A stretch of DNA of 64,000 nt from Bacteroidota bacterium (GCA_018222965.1 JAAEZH010000008.1:97341-161340), one strand, 5' to 3'. Shown: positions 26,201-33,970, counted from the first letter of the stretch. Translations and numbers: made by a program. The notes: generated from the sequence alone by a model not told the origin.

Positions 26201-27563
26201 AGAGGCGATCAGTTGCCTGATCATAAGTAATTGCCTCCCCGGTAGTACGATCAGAACCAGTAACTTCTAAAGTGTAAAATACCGGAGCAAAAAGCCCCAT
26301 ACCACCCGGGCCACACGGATCTGGACCGAATTGTATTTTGCATACAAAGGCATCCCAATAAAACGGAGGGCTGTTATAATCTTTTCTGGTTCCGGTTAAA
26401 TAAATGGCATCATCTACCATGATGACATCATTCAATTCATGCTGAAAACCTGTACTACTGGGTAGTATTTCCAAATTATAGGTTGTGCATCCATTTTCAT
26501 CCAAAATAGAATAGGCGGTTATCCAATCGAACCCGCCTCTTTCAATCGTCATGAATGCCATATATTTATTGGTGACCGGATCACACCCAAGGTTTTGGCT
26601 TGTCACATCAATAATTTTGACATTTCGAATCCGATATAAGCCTGTATTAAGCGGACCGGTTATTTGACTAACATCTTTGAAATAACCACAATCATCTAAT
26701 TGCTGGAAAATCAAATTCCTATTGCTTCCGATTTCATCCATAAAGGCTGTTAATCCGGCAATAAAAAGGTCGTCTGTATTTTTATCCACAACAAGATCAA
26801 ATCCCCATTCATCATATCCATAATCCACATTTGGATTCACTTTCGCCTCATAAGCTGCGCTGAAGGTAGATGCATTGGGAATACATAATTCGCATTCAAT
26901 ATCCTGCTCGGTGGTACAGATCACATCCGGTCCGATCAGCCATTCTACTGTTATTGTTTCCGGACCGGAGGTCGCTCCATTGAGGCAGAATTCAAAGACA
27001 GGCAGGTTGGTCATCACCGGAATATGCGTACCTCCGATGTAGCCAAATTCGACGGAAGTCGGAGAAGGTGTCCCTGCAAGCCCCCACTGAGATCCGTCAA
27101 AAGCATAACCAATCTGCATTTGGGTGGGCCCGCCGGCAATGATGCGCACACCGGTAAAGAATTGGTCGATCGGATTGTCAATAGCCAATTCAAAACAACA
27201 GGCATTGGTTTCCGAAACAGCCATTCCTATCGAGGTGCAACAATCAGCAGCAAGGATATCGACCGTTTTGCAAACCTGAAAAGTGCCTGAGCCATCCGAG
27301 GCAGTTAGGCAGACATTGTAGCTGCCAACAGTACCATAAAAATGAGTTGGATTTGCGGCAACTGAAACATCCCCATCCCCAAAATCCCACTGCTGCGCAG
27401 TAGGCGTTCCCTGGGTGATGGTAAAATTGACTTCATTACAGTTGTTGATGGAAAAGCTGAAATCAAAATTGATTTGATCTCCTGCCTTGAGCATGGTAAA
27501 GCTCAATAAAAAAAGCCCAAGCAGGCTAAGGCTTTTCCATCTGAAAAGTTTGTGGGTAAGCAT
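20277..27563 (-). CDS. Giant multidomain surface protein with T9SS domain
   Basis: 2428 residues. Signal peptide (LFRWKSLSLLGLFLLSFTMLKA); a PKD domain near 35-95 (QQWDFGDGDVSVAANPTHFYGTVGSYNVCL); several Cys-rich CCFELAIDNP-type modules; a beta-propeller-like region (about 225-690); an SdrD/Cna-B-like domain near 740-810 (GYKFEDTNCDGIKDPFEPNLCGWTIEL); more PKD and propeller parts (about 1500-2350); type A T9SS domain at the end (IRIYPNPVNSLLLIE, MPDGVYLIQVRLENG). Likely an exported, surface-anchored adhesin or scaffold. The many Cys pairs suggest disulfides. Next downstream are the FG-GAP protein and kinase/regulator pair. Confidence 0.93.
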   Translation of the reverse strand: MLTHKLFRWKSLSLLGLFLLSFTMLKAGDQINFDFSFSINNCNEVNFTITQGTPTAQQWDFGDGDVSVAANPTHFYGTVGSYNVCLTASDGSGTFQVCKTVDILAADCCTSIGMAVSETNACCFELAIDNPIDQFFTGVRIIAGGPTQMQIGYAFDGSQWGLAGTPSPTSVEFGYIGGTHIPVMTNLPVFEFCLNGATSGPETITVEWLIGPDVICTTEQDIECELCIPNASTFSAAYEAKVNPNVDYGYDEWGFDLVVDKNTDDLFIAGLTAFMDEIGSNRNLIFQQLDDCGYFKDVSQITGPLNTGLYRIRNVKIIDVTSQNLGCDPVTNKYMAFMTIERGGFDWITAYSILDENGCTTYNLEILPSSTGFQHELNDVIMVDDAIYLTGTRKDYNSPPFYWDAFVCKIQFGPDPCGPGGMGLFAPVFYTLEVTGSDRTTGEAITYDQATDRLYITGAANTGGISNGEFYVSAITTGLVHDQTTLLNANVGSDTQESGKAAFVDSNGDLVIAGETLEDPTPSSNYFIHLLKFNLPLTGTFSDLLLNQMYNIPGGGEKVFSALEDNNGDYLLAGDAFIPTFNQNGIPGPERPFLMKLTSGGDVIWTKTYQEAHHLEGLESSIDGYAMVGSKVKQGETGPFASTTSDIWTAKTNGKGELADCDCFSSEEPELLFPFPSISSPGGSITNIFDVPLTSGFECVPLDSIRTNCGPACGSGGPPPPPCPTGCCSAISGYKFEDTNCDGIKDPFEPNLCGWTIELRDANTGALVASTVTNSAGFYSFGQLCPGDYTVSEVQQTCWTQSFPAGGAHTINLGSTTYLFDLDFGNCLALDCDMDIATGIINNTQTPECENGFYMNNSLCLGLDRVCIETTNGVTFGTNTAAPGFQLSLLYPPTATRICIEAAGGGNIPVGNAQHLLDFTLENICSSAQTPQQIEVDYYLDLPCSFDKLACSETINAECPVNCPTICDGVSADYSQNPDGNCCFDIMVSNTQPDLFTQLNIKTIGGVDIANDVILDPSQWAYMGSSSSQLSLISLTGNNCPNNGLLYLPTGNYTPVTLCLENYTSSPQQLEIEWVTCDDIVCADTLTFECAAGCVDIVSDTFYCENNIYKYEFDFLSLWDKNINQATISYIDPSGATFTPDTIDFNPGISPGGTGSGTFCLDNLGNATDVKLEIQFLESDCCWCFSDTLCLEVPECPCQDCEDIVYTPQFIGNDSLCCWSLDIENPCLDSMQSIELALLDGVSFHTQQAGSGWYFQNFPSLATSRWQPLPPGTFVPTGSITNKIEFCIDDYSSPPVIPQVMEVRWIDQQDNVVCQDSIFFDCEPGPPDTCLVIVNDTLICLPDGTWQLDWSVENRSTHTANYVYVNSLYSLPGGATFNPGVGNNIPVTIPPASPPVPMPSIQISNANAGDLVCIQASIYDNQTSPLPPFGNWCCNGDTLCLTLPPCPPDTSIAGCCDSLFIYGDSFENKPDRIKHLNGFTYLASNKVVGGDVFALFSKFAGDGTLIWEQQFDDFSQILDFVETAQGEFLLVGRTMPLLNPGWQNNRSVLAKLDANGAEMFIEEYDNNGREGFIRIVEHPNPQNVGCPYYVLAIENQDNTQNSATDEVHLYNMDDAGNICFSEEYTYRNDVGSDDQWVRLLPLQNGNLLILGDQGVTRLGVISEVSGLDGSIVNTLESDLQMRFWDAIEINPGLIAVAGAYFNFDGSLDGAIWLIDPINWSVYDGIHYDNLALGLIRELDIDANGDLFATAQRPNDLPIILKYAVTGNTISEIGTTYFDSGETAFSSPNIYTDPSVNRLYYTDARKDHPESYGDFDILFGSFDLQLTDTCLQPIVLPSIQTPFTLTNVLATTDPYVLPLSFNNIDLVPPGYSNMYVCPDSIGGCCQDSLDFVDAVDNGFIITASGNMVTIDNPLLNDCAEVGIAWGDGDFDQVFATALPITHTYNSTGVQSICIFVTEVNDDGTLCWEREYCQDTEPLPVTECVPCEDPLIWETVEQNGSLAPRDMVTYNGDLIVCGNLTTIQSVPLGQVARYDGTTWIDVPPSGFTGDFDELLVHQGKLWAIVGVRVAGVVTHYDLALWDGGTNDWILQNLIFDLPTFSTYGRLYSMYSHANGIILGGEFEEVGPAALSANNVVLWDNLTNTFMPFGGGVSGAVRAITEFNGNITIGGAFLTPQLQVAWWNGSSWQGFASGINNYTTNPNTSGVLDFEEVNGELLVLGRFPEALNNGSSPVAGTKSIVLWNSTSSSWSDLGGGLTSTNIYHQIDEAKLIGSRIYLAGFFGSIGSQSIIGIAIWDGATYQDPGLSTGLAAYTIECFADQNNNCELWVGAEQTIGRLECSSSTSDALDEDPSNIRIYPNPVNSLLLIESLEADFIQEVMIYDITGREIRRKPNLKTLDTNLDMANMPDGVYLIQVRLENGYIHTQRIIKQ

Positions 27564-27783
27564 ACACGATTTTTCATTAGTTAATAAGGATTAGGCCGGT
27601 AAGGGAATCCGCATTAACGGGTGTTTAGTGTTTTGTCGGGCTGGAAGTAAGTTTTCTGGATGCAATTAAATCCAATTTGCCTTTCGGCGAAAGCCAAATC
27701 AGAGCAACGGAACCGCTGATTCGATTACCGGCAACATTAGGAGGTGGGAATAGATGGAAAAATCTTATGCCTTTCGGCGAAAA
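27564..27783. other. Spacer with two TTTCGGCGAAA palindromes
   Basis: 220 bases between two minus-strand genes. It contains GCCTTTCGGCGAAAGCC (27679-27695) and GCCTTTCGGCGAAAA (27769-27783), the second ending at the stop of the downstream-numbered gene. No coding signal. Confidence 0.6.
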
Positions 27784-29271
27784 TTACTTGTCGAGGATCT
27801 TTTTACCGGCCTGCCGGGCCTTTAACCAGCGACTGATATCCAGATATTGAAAGGCTTGTTTCTCAAAGGAATTTCGGCGAAGCGCTTCAAACGAATCCAG
27901 GTATTTCGCATACGGTAATGGAGTGTTGTAGAGGTCGACTTTACTTACAAATTCTCGCAACATTTGAAGAAAAAGAGACTCAAAAGAAGACAAACTTCCC
28001 TTGCGCTTAAGGCTTGCCTGATGCGTGTGCAGGATGTTATCAAGAAGTTGGTAATTGCCCAGTTCAAAGTGCAAAATCAACATCAGTAAACGGGCAAAAC
28101 GAAGCAGGTAAATTTGTTTGCTGCCAGAGGAAAGGCTTTCGAGTCGGATGCAGTAGGTAAGAGCCCGATCAAATTCTTCCCTTAGAAAGTGGTGCCAGGC
28201 CAGATTGTATAGCAACAGTCGGTGCTCCGCCAGGGGGATGGAGTCACATTGTTTTTCCAGCACCTTTTGAGCCAGGCTGGAGACTTCTTCAAACTCAGAA
28301 TAATTGCCACTCAATTCCAGGTAATTCAATTCATACAAACATCGCCTTACTGCCAATAGGGTGGCGGAGGAGGCTTTGGGGGGGGTCAAAAGCGACAATT
28401 CGTTGAGCAACTCCCGCATTTCCGTTGCCTTTTTGAGGTGGTAACAACGATTGAGGTGATTAAAAAATGAAGAGAGAAAATCCTTAAAACGATCCTGGCG
28501 AAGCAAAGGATTTGTTCGCCAAAGTCGGAGATTTTCCCGGCTGAATGAATATGCCTGTCGGTATTTGCCCTGCATGGATAAAAAAGTATAATGGATGCCG
28601 TTGAATAGTAATCGCGCACGAATAGATCCCGGTTTTGAGGCCAATTGTATCCGCGGATCCTTCATCATGCGGTTGAGCTCCTCGAGATGCTCCGGCTTAC
28701 GCAGACCTGGCTCCTGGCGACTCAGGCTGTAAAGGTGATCGTAGAGATTAAAATACCAGGCTTCTTGTTCCTGCAAACCGATCAACCTTTGCAATTCCCC
28801 GTTAATTTCCTTTTTCTGTTTCAGCCACCCGCTTCGCAGGTGTAATCCGAGGATCTTACTTTCCAGGCGCAGCGATTCAATCAGCAGGCTGAAGTATTCC
28901 AGCTTATAGGCCAGTTTCTGTGCGCGTTTTAATTCGGCGAGCCCGGCTTCATATAACTTGCGATCGAAAAGCACCCCTGCATTTTTCAGGCTTTGCTCCG
29001 CTTCCGCTTTGCGCGAATATTTTTGATGGTATTCCGAAAGGCTTTTCAAAAGTTGATCGTAAAGGTATCGTCGCAAGGTTGGATAGTAAGAATTGCTCCT
29101 CCCCTGTCCAAATCGTTTGCGCAACAAATCTTCGTCTGACACGCCCTTTATAATCGCATCAAACAACTCCAAATAGGCAGGCAGTTTTTCCCCGGCAAAC
29201 GCCAGTGCCTGCTTGCGGAAATAAGTCTTTTCCGGACCGTTTAAAGAGGCTATGAGTGCAAAAAGGGCCAA
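27784..29271 (-). CDS. Helical-repeat protein, unknown function
   Basis: About 495 residues if started at TTG 29271 (ALFALIASLNGPEKTYFRKQALAF). A longer frame exists upstream, but those 31 codons are made of dispersed repeat sequence (hairpin repeat 29320-29362 plus an AATTCAAAATTC-type repeat), so I reject them. Bacteroidota proteins of this type begin with 'LI.SL...EKrYFk', which the chosen start fits. The rest is alpha-helical with TPR-like repeats (LFDRKLYEAGLAELKRAQKLAYKLEYF, YNLAWHHFLREEFDRALTYCIRLESL). Cytoplasmic; no enzyme motif. Possibly a scaffold; function unknown. Confidence 0.8.
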   Translation of the reverse strand: MALFALIASLNGPEKTYFRKQALAFAGEKLPAYLELFDAIIKGVSDEDLLRKRFGQGRSNSYYPTLRRYLYDQLLKSLSEYHQKYSRKAEAEQSLKNAGVLFDRKLYEAGLAELKRAQKLAYKLEYFSLLIESLRLESKILGLHLRSGWLKQKKEINGELQRLIGLQEQEAWYFNLYDHLYSLSRQEPGLRKPEHLEELNRMMKDPRIQLASKPGSIRARLLFNGIHYTFLSMQGKYRQAYSFSRENLRLWRTNPLLRQDRFKDFLSSFFNHLNRCYHLKKATEMRELLNELSLLTPPKASSATLLAVRRCLYELNYLELSGNYSEFEEVSSLAQKVLEKQCDSIPLAEHRLLLYNLAWHHFLREEFDRALTYCIRLESLSSGSKQIYLLRFARLLMLILHFELGNYQLLDNILHTHQASLKRKGSLSSFESLFLQMLREFVSKVDLYNTPLPYAKYLDSFEALRRNSFEKQAFQYLDISRWLKARQAGKKILDK

Positions 29272-29319
29272 TGAGAAAGAATTGAGAATTTTGAATTGGG
29301 ATTTATCGGATGCGCATTT

Positions 29320-29362
29320 TCTGTAGTGCTTCAATTTATTGGAGCGTCCGCCAAAAGCGGAC
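29320..29362 (-). repeat. GTCCGC-hairpin repeat, copy 1 (reverse)
   Basis: On the minus strand GTCCGC-ttttg-GCGGAC, then GCTCCAATAAATTGAAGC and acTACAGAA. It matches the two plus-strand copies at 49212 and 49315 part by part. Confidence 0.8.
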
Positions 29363-29541
29363 AAAACCTGAACAGCTTACCGCCTACGGATCAATTCCTA
29401 AATTTTGTACAACTTAAGACAAGTTGAATCCTGAAAATAAAAAGAACAAACTCTTTATATAAAGCCTACAAAGGAATAATATATATTTTTTGAATTCTGA
29501 AAAATAAACATTTTTACCGAGAAATCTGATTCATGGGCAAT

Positions 29542-29549
29542 TACCTTTG
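29542..29549 (+). promoter_or_regulatory. Candidate Bacteroidota -7 box TACCTTTG
   Basis: Exact match to TAnnTTTG about 119 bases before the lipocalin-like gene. No clean TTTG -33 element at normal spacing, so support is moderate. Confidence 0.4.
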
Positions 29550-29667
29550 CCCCACAATAAATTATAATCCTTCCGGTAGGATTGCGGGTAAGAAGACAGT
29601 AGATTAACCCTGAAACTGTCTCTGCCTGCTTTTTAACAAACATCAATTAATCACTAAAAACCAAACC

Positions 29668-30006
29668 ATGAAAAAGCAACTGTTGCTTCTCGCCATCATT
29701 TCCCTGGCTGTAACGGCCTGTAAAAAAGAATACGACGACCCCTTCTTCGGAGAGTGGATCATTACGGAGGCCAGCGGAGATTTTGCCGACAGCAATGAAG
29801 GCACCATGTATACCTTCAGCGAAAACGGGGAAGTCAGCGTCGAAAAAGGACTCATTGCCAATGAAGGGACCTACACGCGAGACGACACCCTTATTACCGT
29901 CACGCTGAGTGGCATTGACCTTCAGTATACCTATACCCTGAGCGACAATAAAATGGAGTGGGAGAACACCACAGCCGATCAGCAATGGGTACTGGAAAGA
30001 CCTTAG
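29668..30006 (+). CDS. Lipocalin-like lipoprotein, end supplied by MITE
   Basis: 112 residues. Lipoprotein signal with lipobox VTAC and acyl-Cys18 followed by KKEYDD. The mature part has the lipocalin-like pattern of small Bacteroidota lipoproteins: FFGEWIITEASGDF, YTFSENGEVSVEKG, GTYTRDDTLITVTLSG, YTYTLSDNKMEWE, QQWVLERP. Its TAG stop (30004-30006) lies in the first bases of a MITE-like element, so the original C-terminus may have been slightly longer; the domain nevertheless looks complete. Probably a periplasmic or outer-membrane-anchored binding protein; ligand unknown. Confidence 0.85.
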   Translation: MKKQLLLLAIISLAVTACKKEYDDPFFGEWIITEASGDFADSNEGTMYTFSENGEVSVEKGLIANEGTYTRDDTLITVTLSGIDLQYTYTLSDNKMEWENTTADQQWVLERP

Positions 30007-30170
30007 AGTATGTTTAAACTTTCATCAATGGGCTGTAAGCGGCAAATATAAAGCTGCATTTTGTTAAAAAGCCTCGCCGATGCTTTGGCATCGCCTGCGT
30101 TTTTTGCCGCATTCAGCATTATATTTCCTCCCTTTCGCTCCATCATGGAAATTTATACATACTCTAAAAA
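30003..30170. mobile_element. MITE-like element, ~168 bp
   Basis: Ends are inverted: TTAGAGTATGTTTAAA at the left (30003) and the reverse complement of TTAGAGTATGTATAAAT at the right (to about 30170). Looser inverted similarity continues about 55 bases inward (AAATATAA.GCTG.AT on both arms). TA at both edges fits a TA target duplication, as used by Tc1/mariner and IS630-type transposases. No coding sequence inside. It carries an internal GATGCTTTGGCATC hairpin. Confidence 0.7.
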
Positions 30171-30208
30171 CAATTCCCATATCAGGCCCTGAATAAGGCT
30201 GAATCACG

Positions 30209-30243
30209 CGCCTTCGATTATCTTTAAAATCGAAGGCGTTTTT
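30209..30243 (+). terminator. Rho-independent terminator
   Basis: CGCCTTCGATT (30209-30219), 8-base loop, AATCGAAGGCG (30228-30238), then TTTTT. A strong 11-bp stem ahead of the pullulanase gene. It ends transcription from the lipocalin-like gene, now about 200 bases downstream because of the MITE. Confidence 0.85.
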
Positions 30244-30302
30244 GATTTCGGTCTGACCCCTTCATTTTTGTATTTTCGAGCCACAAATAACATTATACGC
30301 AC

Positions 30303-32285
30303 ATGGGACATCTCCGCTATCTGTTAGTCTTGTCTGTATTTATTACTGCCTGTATGGAAAACACGCCCCCGCCTTCCTATGCTTCTTTTGAAGAATACCC
30401 GACACCTGTTGAAGCCAATTTATGGCCGGATTACAACCCCACTGGTACCCGGTTTTCAATTTGGTCTCCAACAGCGGAAGATGTCAGGCTTCATCTGTTT
30501 GAAGCCGGCAACGGTGGAGAGGCGATCACCACACACTCCCTGGAAAGAACGAAAGACGGAATTTGGGAACTTCGACTCGATGGCGATTTACACGGCACCT
30601 ACTATACCTATCAGGTCAAAACAAACGGCCAGTGGCTGGATGAAACGCCCGGCATTTATGCACAGGCTGTGGGGGTTAACGGTAAAAGAGCCATGGTCGT
30701 TGACCTCAAAAAAACAGACCCGGCAGGCTGGGAAGCTGATTCCGGCCCCAAAGTAAACACTCGAAATGAAGCCATCATCTATGAGTTACACATCCGGGAT
30801 ATTACCATCCATCCGGAATCGGGATCCGGCAAACCTGGAAAATACCTCGGACTGGTAGAAACGGGAACTAAAGGTCCGGAGGGCATTGCCACCGGTATTG
30901 ATCATATGAAAGAACTGGGAATCACCCACGTGCATCTGTTACCAACTTACGATCACTATTCAATCGATGAGAGCCGGTTGGACAGTGCTCAGTTTAACTG
31001 GGGATACGACCCGCAGAACTACAATGTCCCCGAGGGTTCTTTTTCGGAAGATCCCTTTAATGCCGAGGTACGCATCCGGGAGTTTAAAGAGATGGTGAAA
31101 ACATTCCATGAAAATGGGATTGGCGTTATCCTGGATGTGGTTTACAATCACACCGGACGCACAGATGACTCCAACTTCAATTTGGAAAGTCCGGGCTACT
31201 ACTATCGCCAGTGGGAAGACGGCAAAGGATCTGATGCTTCAGGCTGCGGCAATGAAACAGCCTCCGACCGAGCCATGATGCGAAAATTCATCCTGGAATC
31301 GGTAGAATATTGGGTGGAAGAATACCACCTCGACGGATTCCGCTTTGACCTCATGGCCATCCACGACATCGAAACCATGAATGCAGTGACAGAACGCCTG
31401 AAAACGGTAAACCCCAATGTGTTTGTGTATGGCGAAGGCTGGACGGCAGGCGACTCTCCCCTTCCGGTGGAACGTCGGGCCTTAAAAGCGCATACACAAC
31501 AGATGCCCGATATCACAGCCTTTAGCGACGACATCCGCGACGGACTGAAAGGCTCGGTATTTGATGATAAAAGTACCGGCTTTGTGAGCGGTGCTGAAAA
31601 CATGGAAGAGTCTGTCAAGTTTGGCGTAGTGGGATCGATTCAACATCCTCAGATCGACTACAAGGCCGTCAATTATTCGGATGCACCCTGGACCACAGAG
31701 CCCTGGCAGGCTGTTTCCTACGTTTCCTGTCACGATAATCATACCCTCTACGACAAGCTAAAAATCTCCCGGGAGGATGCCGATGAGGAAACCATCATAG
31801 CGATGGATAAACTCGCTAATGCGATTGTACTCACGTCTCAGGGAATGGCTTTCCTCCATGCCGGATCGGAGATGCTCCGCACCAAGGACGGCGAGCACAA
31901 TTCCTATAATTTGCCAGATGAAATCAACCAGTTTGTTTGGCAGCGCAAAGTCGATTATGCCAATGTTTTCGAATACTATAAAAACCTGATAAGCCTGCGT
32001 AAGGCCCATCCTGCATTCCGGATGACCTCCGCAGAAGAAGTCCGGGAAAAACTGACTTTTCAGGTGATAGAGCCCGGTCTGGTGAGTTATCAAATCAGCG
32101 ACAATGCCAATGGGGATGACTGGCAGGAAATTCTGGTGATCTACAATGCCCGCACCACACCTTTTGATTTTTCGCTCGGGGGCGAATGGCAAATCGCGGT
32201 GGAAGGCGATGTGTTTCTTAGTGGAAAAAGTGTTTCCGGGGAGGTAGCTGTTCCGGCTATTTCAATGATGGTGTTGTATCGGTAG
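30303..32285 (+). CDS. pulA: Type I pullulanase, lipoprotein
   Basis: 660 residues. Lipoprotein signal, lipobox ITAC with Cys17. CBM48-type N-domain at about 45-135 (GTRFSIWSPTAEDVRLHLFEA), then a GH13 catalytic domain. The type I pullulanase signature is FNWGYDPQNYNVPEGSFS. GH13 regions: DVVYNH, GFRFDLMAIHD (nucleophile Asp), VYGEGW (acid/base Glu) and VSCHDNH (transition-state Asp). All catalytic residues are present. It cleaves alpha-1,6 branches of pullulan, amylopectin or glycogen fragments, probably anchored at the outer membrane. No susC/susD beside it. Confidence 0.95.
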   Translation: MGHLRYLLVLSVFITACMENTPPPSYASFEEYPTPVEANLWPDYNPTGTRFSIWSPTAEDVRLHLFEAGNGGEAITTHSLERTKDGIWELRLDGDLHGTYYTYQVKTNGQWLDETPGIYAQAVGVNGKRAMVVDLKKTDPAGWEADSGPKVNTRNEAIIYELHIRDITIHPESGSGKPGKYLGLVETGTKGPEGIATGIDHMKELGITHVHLLPTYDHYSIDESRLDSAQFNWGYDPQNYNVPEGSFSEDPFNAEVRIREFKEMVKTFHENGIGVILDVVYNHTGRTDDSNFNLESPGYYYRQWEDGKGSDASGCGNETASDRAMMRKFILESVEYWVEEYHLDGFRFDLMAIHDIETMNAVTERLKTVNPNVFVYGEGWTAGDSPLPVERRALKAHTQQMPDITAFSDDIRDGLKGSVFDDKSTGFVSGAENMEESVKFGVVGSIQHPQIDYKAVNYSDAPWTTEPWQAVSYVSCHDNHTLYDKLKISREDADEETIIAMDKLANAIVLTSQGMAFLHAGSEMLRTKDGEHNSYNLPDEINQFVWQRKVDYANVFEYYKNLISLRKAHPAFRMTSAEEVREKLTFQVIEPGLVSYQISDNANGDDWQEILVIYNARTTPFDFSLGGEWQIAVEGDVFLSGKSVSGEVAVPAISMMVLYR

Positions 32286-32395
32286 GCGGGTTAGGTCGTC
32301 ATCTCGCCTTGCTCGATTTCCTTCGGGAGAGTCGGTCGCCGCTGGCTCCCGGTGGGGAGAGTTTGGGAAAATAATTATATGTCTAAATCACCTTT

Positions 32396-33901
32396 TTACA
32401 AAAAGGTATCCATCTGATCTTCAAGTTCAGGTCTAGTTAAAATACCTGTATAATTGAATACATGTAGATTAAATTTTCCATTATTCTTTTTTGCACTCCA
32501 ACCATCTGCTAACCACTTAAGATCTTCAGCAGTAATAATTGCGATATCAGTATCAGACCCAGACTCAACTTTTAGCTTTTTTGCGACCCTGGCAGCTTCA
32601 TTTTTAACCTTTGGCACGATTACTAAAAAGCAAGAAACCCTTTCAATGGAGTCTCGAATATACCTCTTAAATTGTCTGACATGGTTACCCGGGAATGAGT
32701 AATCAGTTTCTTTACTCTTATTGTCCCACATAAATAATTGCCCATTTGGAAACTTAATACAGCCATCTGGATTCTCATTCCCTTCCATTTCAACCAGATT
32801 AAAGCCAAGCTTTTCTTTAAATAAGAACCTTGTTCCTTCTTCAAAGGCATTATTCATATCTATATCCTTACTAATAACATTATTAACAAGTAGATTTTCT
32901 CTATCTCGAGTAGCTAGTTCTACCAGGTATTCATAATATAGTTCGCCTGGTGAAGCTTCCTCACTGACATCTCTGGTTAACAAGGAATCGAAGTGAGCAA
33001 TAATTCTTTCAATCCTCTCATTTTTTGTTCCACTAACTTTCACCCCTGGAAGGGAGGAACAGATATTATAAAGATCATCCGTCGATAAGTAATCCAAAGC
33101 AACACTTGGTTGGATACCCGTTTGTATCAATCTTTGTTGCAGATCAACCTTTACTCCAGATTTTGGAAGGTTCTCATTCTCAAGAATTGTTGATAATTGA
33201 TCTTTTGACAATGCCGCAATTAATTTTTCGAATCCGGAATTATTTAATTCAATTCCAACAGACTTTTTTACTGCGTCTATTATTTCATCTGGAATAACAC
33301 ATGTCCCACCATTAATGGCGTTGCAATAAAAGATAATACCTTTCTTTTGCAAACCCTTTATTGCATCTTTAACTTGTGAGAGTGAATGAATCTGATTTCC
33401 TTTTTGAGGATAGTTTTTTAACTGTGCGAGAACCACTCTGCCATTTCGCTCAGAAATTTTCAACTTTTTCCTTAATCTCGAAATCAATTTAATTTCTTCT
33501 TTACTTACAGAATCATCCTCAAGAGCCACTTCTAAAACAGCTCTAAGTATTTCAAGATTATTATGGTCCTCATACTTTAAAAAATCTTCATCTTTAGCAA
33601 AGCGAAGGATTTCCTTTTCGAAGTGAACAACTTCATCAAATATTTCAATTTCTGTTGCGAGGTTCTCAGGACGGTTTATTATTACCTCTAGAATAGTAGA
33701 TATAAGAATTCGTTCAGAATAGGGACCTTCAGGTTTTAATATTTTAGCTATCCTGTTGGAATCAGTCAGCTCTTCAATATTTTTTATTATAGTTTCTCTG
33801 GCATCTTCTTCATCTCTTTTTGCAAATTCTCTTGAAAAACTATCAATAATCCTATGTAAATAGGATTTGCTCATATTTTGGAGCGCCTCGGAAATTTTCA
33901 T
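32396..33901 (-). CDS. TerB-like/SAP/SAP/PD-(D/E)xK nuclease-like protein
   Basis: 501 residues, cytoplasmic. A helical N-terminus; a TerB-like helical segment near 115-150 (LEVALEDDSVSKEEIKLISR); two tandem SAP-type DNA-binding motifs near 229-262 (LSTILENENLPKSGVKVDLQ) and 272-305 (LYNICSSLPGVKVSGTKNER). A C-terminal nuclease-like fold follows, with Asp379 (NPDG), Asp393-x-Lys395 (MWDNKSK) and a helix/strand end (CFLVIVPKVK, DIAIITAEDLKWL). The DNA is clearly AT-richer than both flanks (one 60-base line has only 17 G/C), suggesting transfer. A single-gene DNA-targeting or defence role is plausible but unproven; domain calls are by eye. Confidence 0.8.
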   Translation of the reverse strand: MKISEALQNMSKSYLHRIIDSFSREFAKRDEEDARETIIKNIEELTDSNRIAKILKPEGPYSERILISTILEVIINRPENLATEIEIFDEVVHFEKEILRFAKDEDFLKYEDHNNLEILRAVLEVALEDDSVSKEEIKLISRLRKKLKISERNGRVVLAQLKNYPQKGNQIHSLSQVKDAIKGLQKKGIIFYCNAINGGTCVIPDEIIDAVKKSVGIELNNSGFEKLIAALSKDQLSTILENENLPKSGVKVDLQQRLIQTGIQPSVALDYLSTDDLYNICSSLPGVKVSGTKNERIERIIAHFDSLLTRDVSEEASPGELYYEYLVELATRDRENLLVNNVISKDIDMNNAFEEGTRFLFKEKLGFNLVEMEGNENPDGCIKFPNGQLFMWDNKSKETDYSFPGNHVRQFKRYIRDSIERVSCFLVIVPKVKNEAARVAKKLKVESGSDTDIAIITAEDLKWLADGWSAKKNNGKFNLHVFNYTGILTRPELEDQMDTFL

Positions 33902-33970
33902 AACTGGGGTATTAATTAAGTCAAAAGGCAGGTTACTTTAATTTGTAATTTACATATTTATTTTAAGTCA

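Larger units (their letters stand above)
29272..29667. other. Divergent intergenic region with repeats and one promoter
   Basis: AT-rich region holding a reverse copy of the hairpin repeat (29320-29362), an AATTCAAAATTC-like piece, and a Bacteroidota-type -7 box at 29542. No gene seen. Confidence 0.6.

Noticed and set aside
29272..29364. N-terminal 31-codon extension of the helical-repeat gene
   Set aside because: Encoded by a dispersed hairpin repeat and an intergenic repeat piece, so it is unlikely to be translated; TTG 29271 preferred.
32396..33901. Part of a classic restriction-modification system
   Set aside because: No methyltransferase or specificity subunit nearby; gene stands alone.
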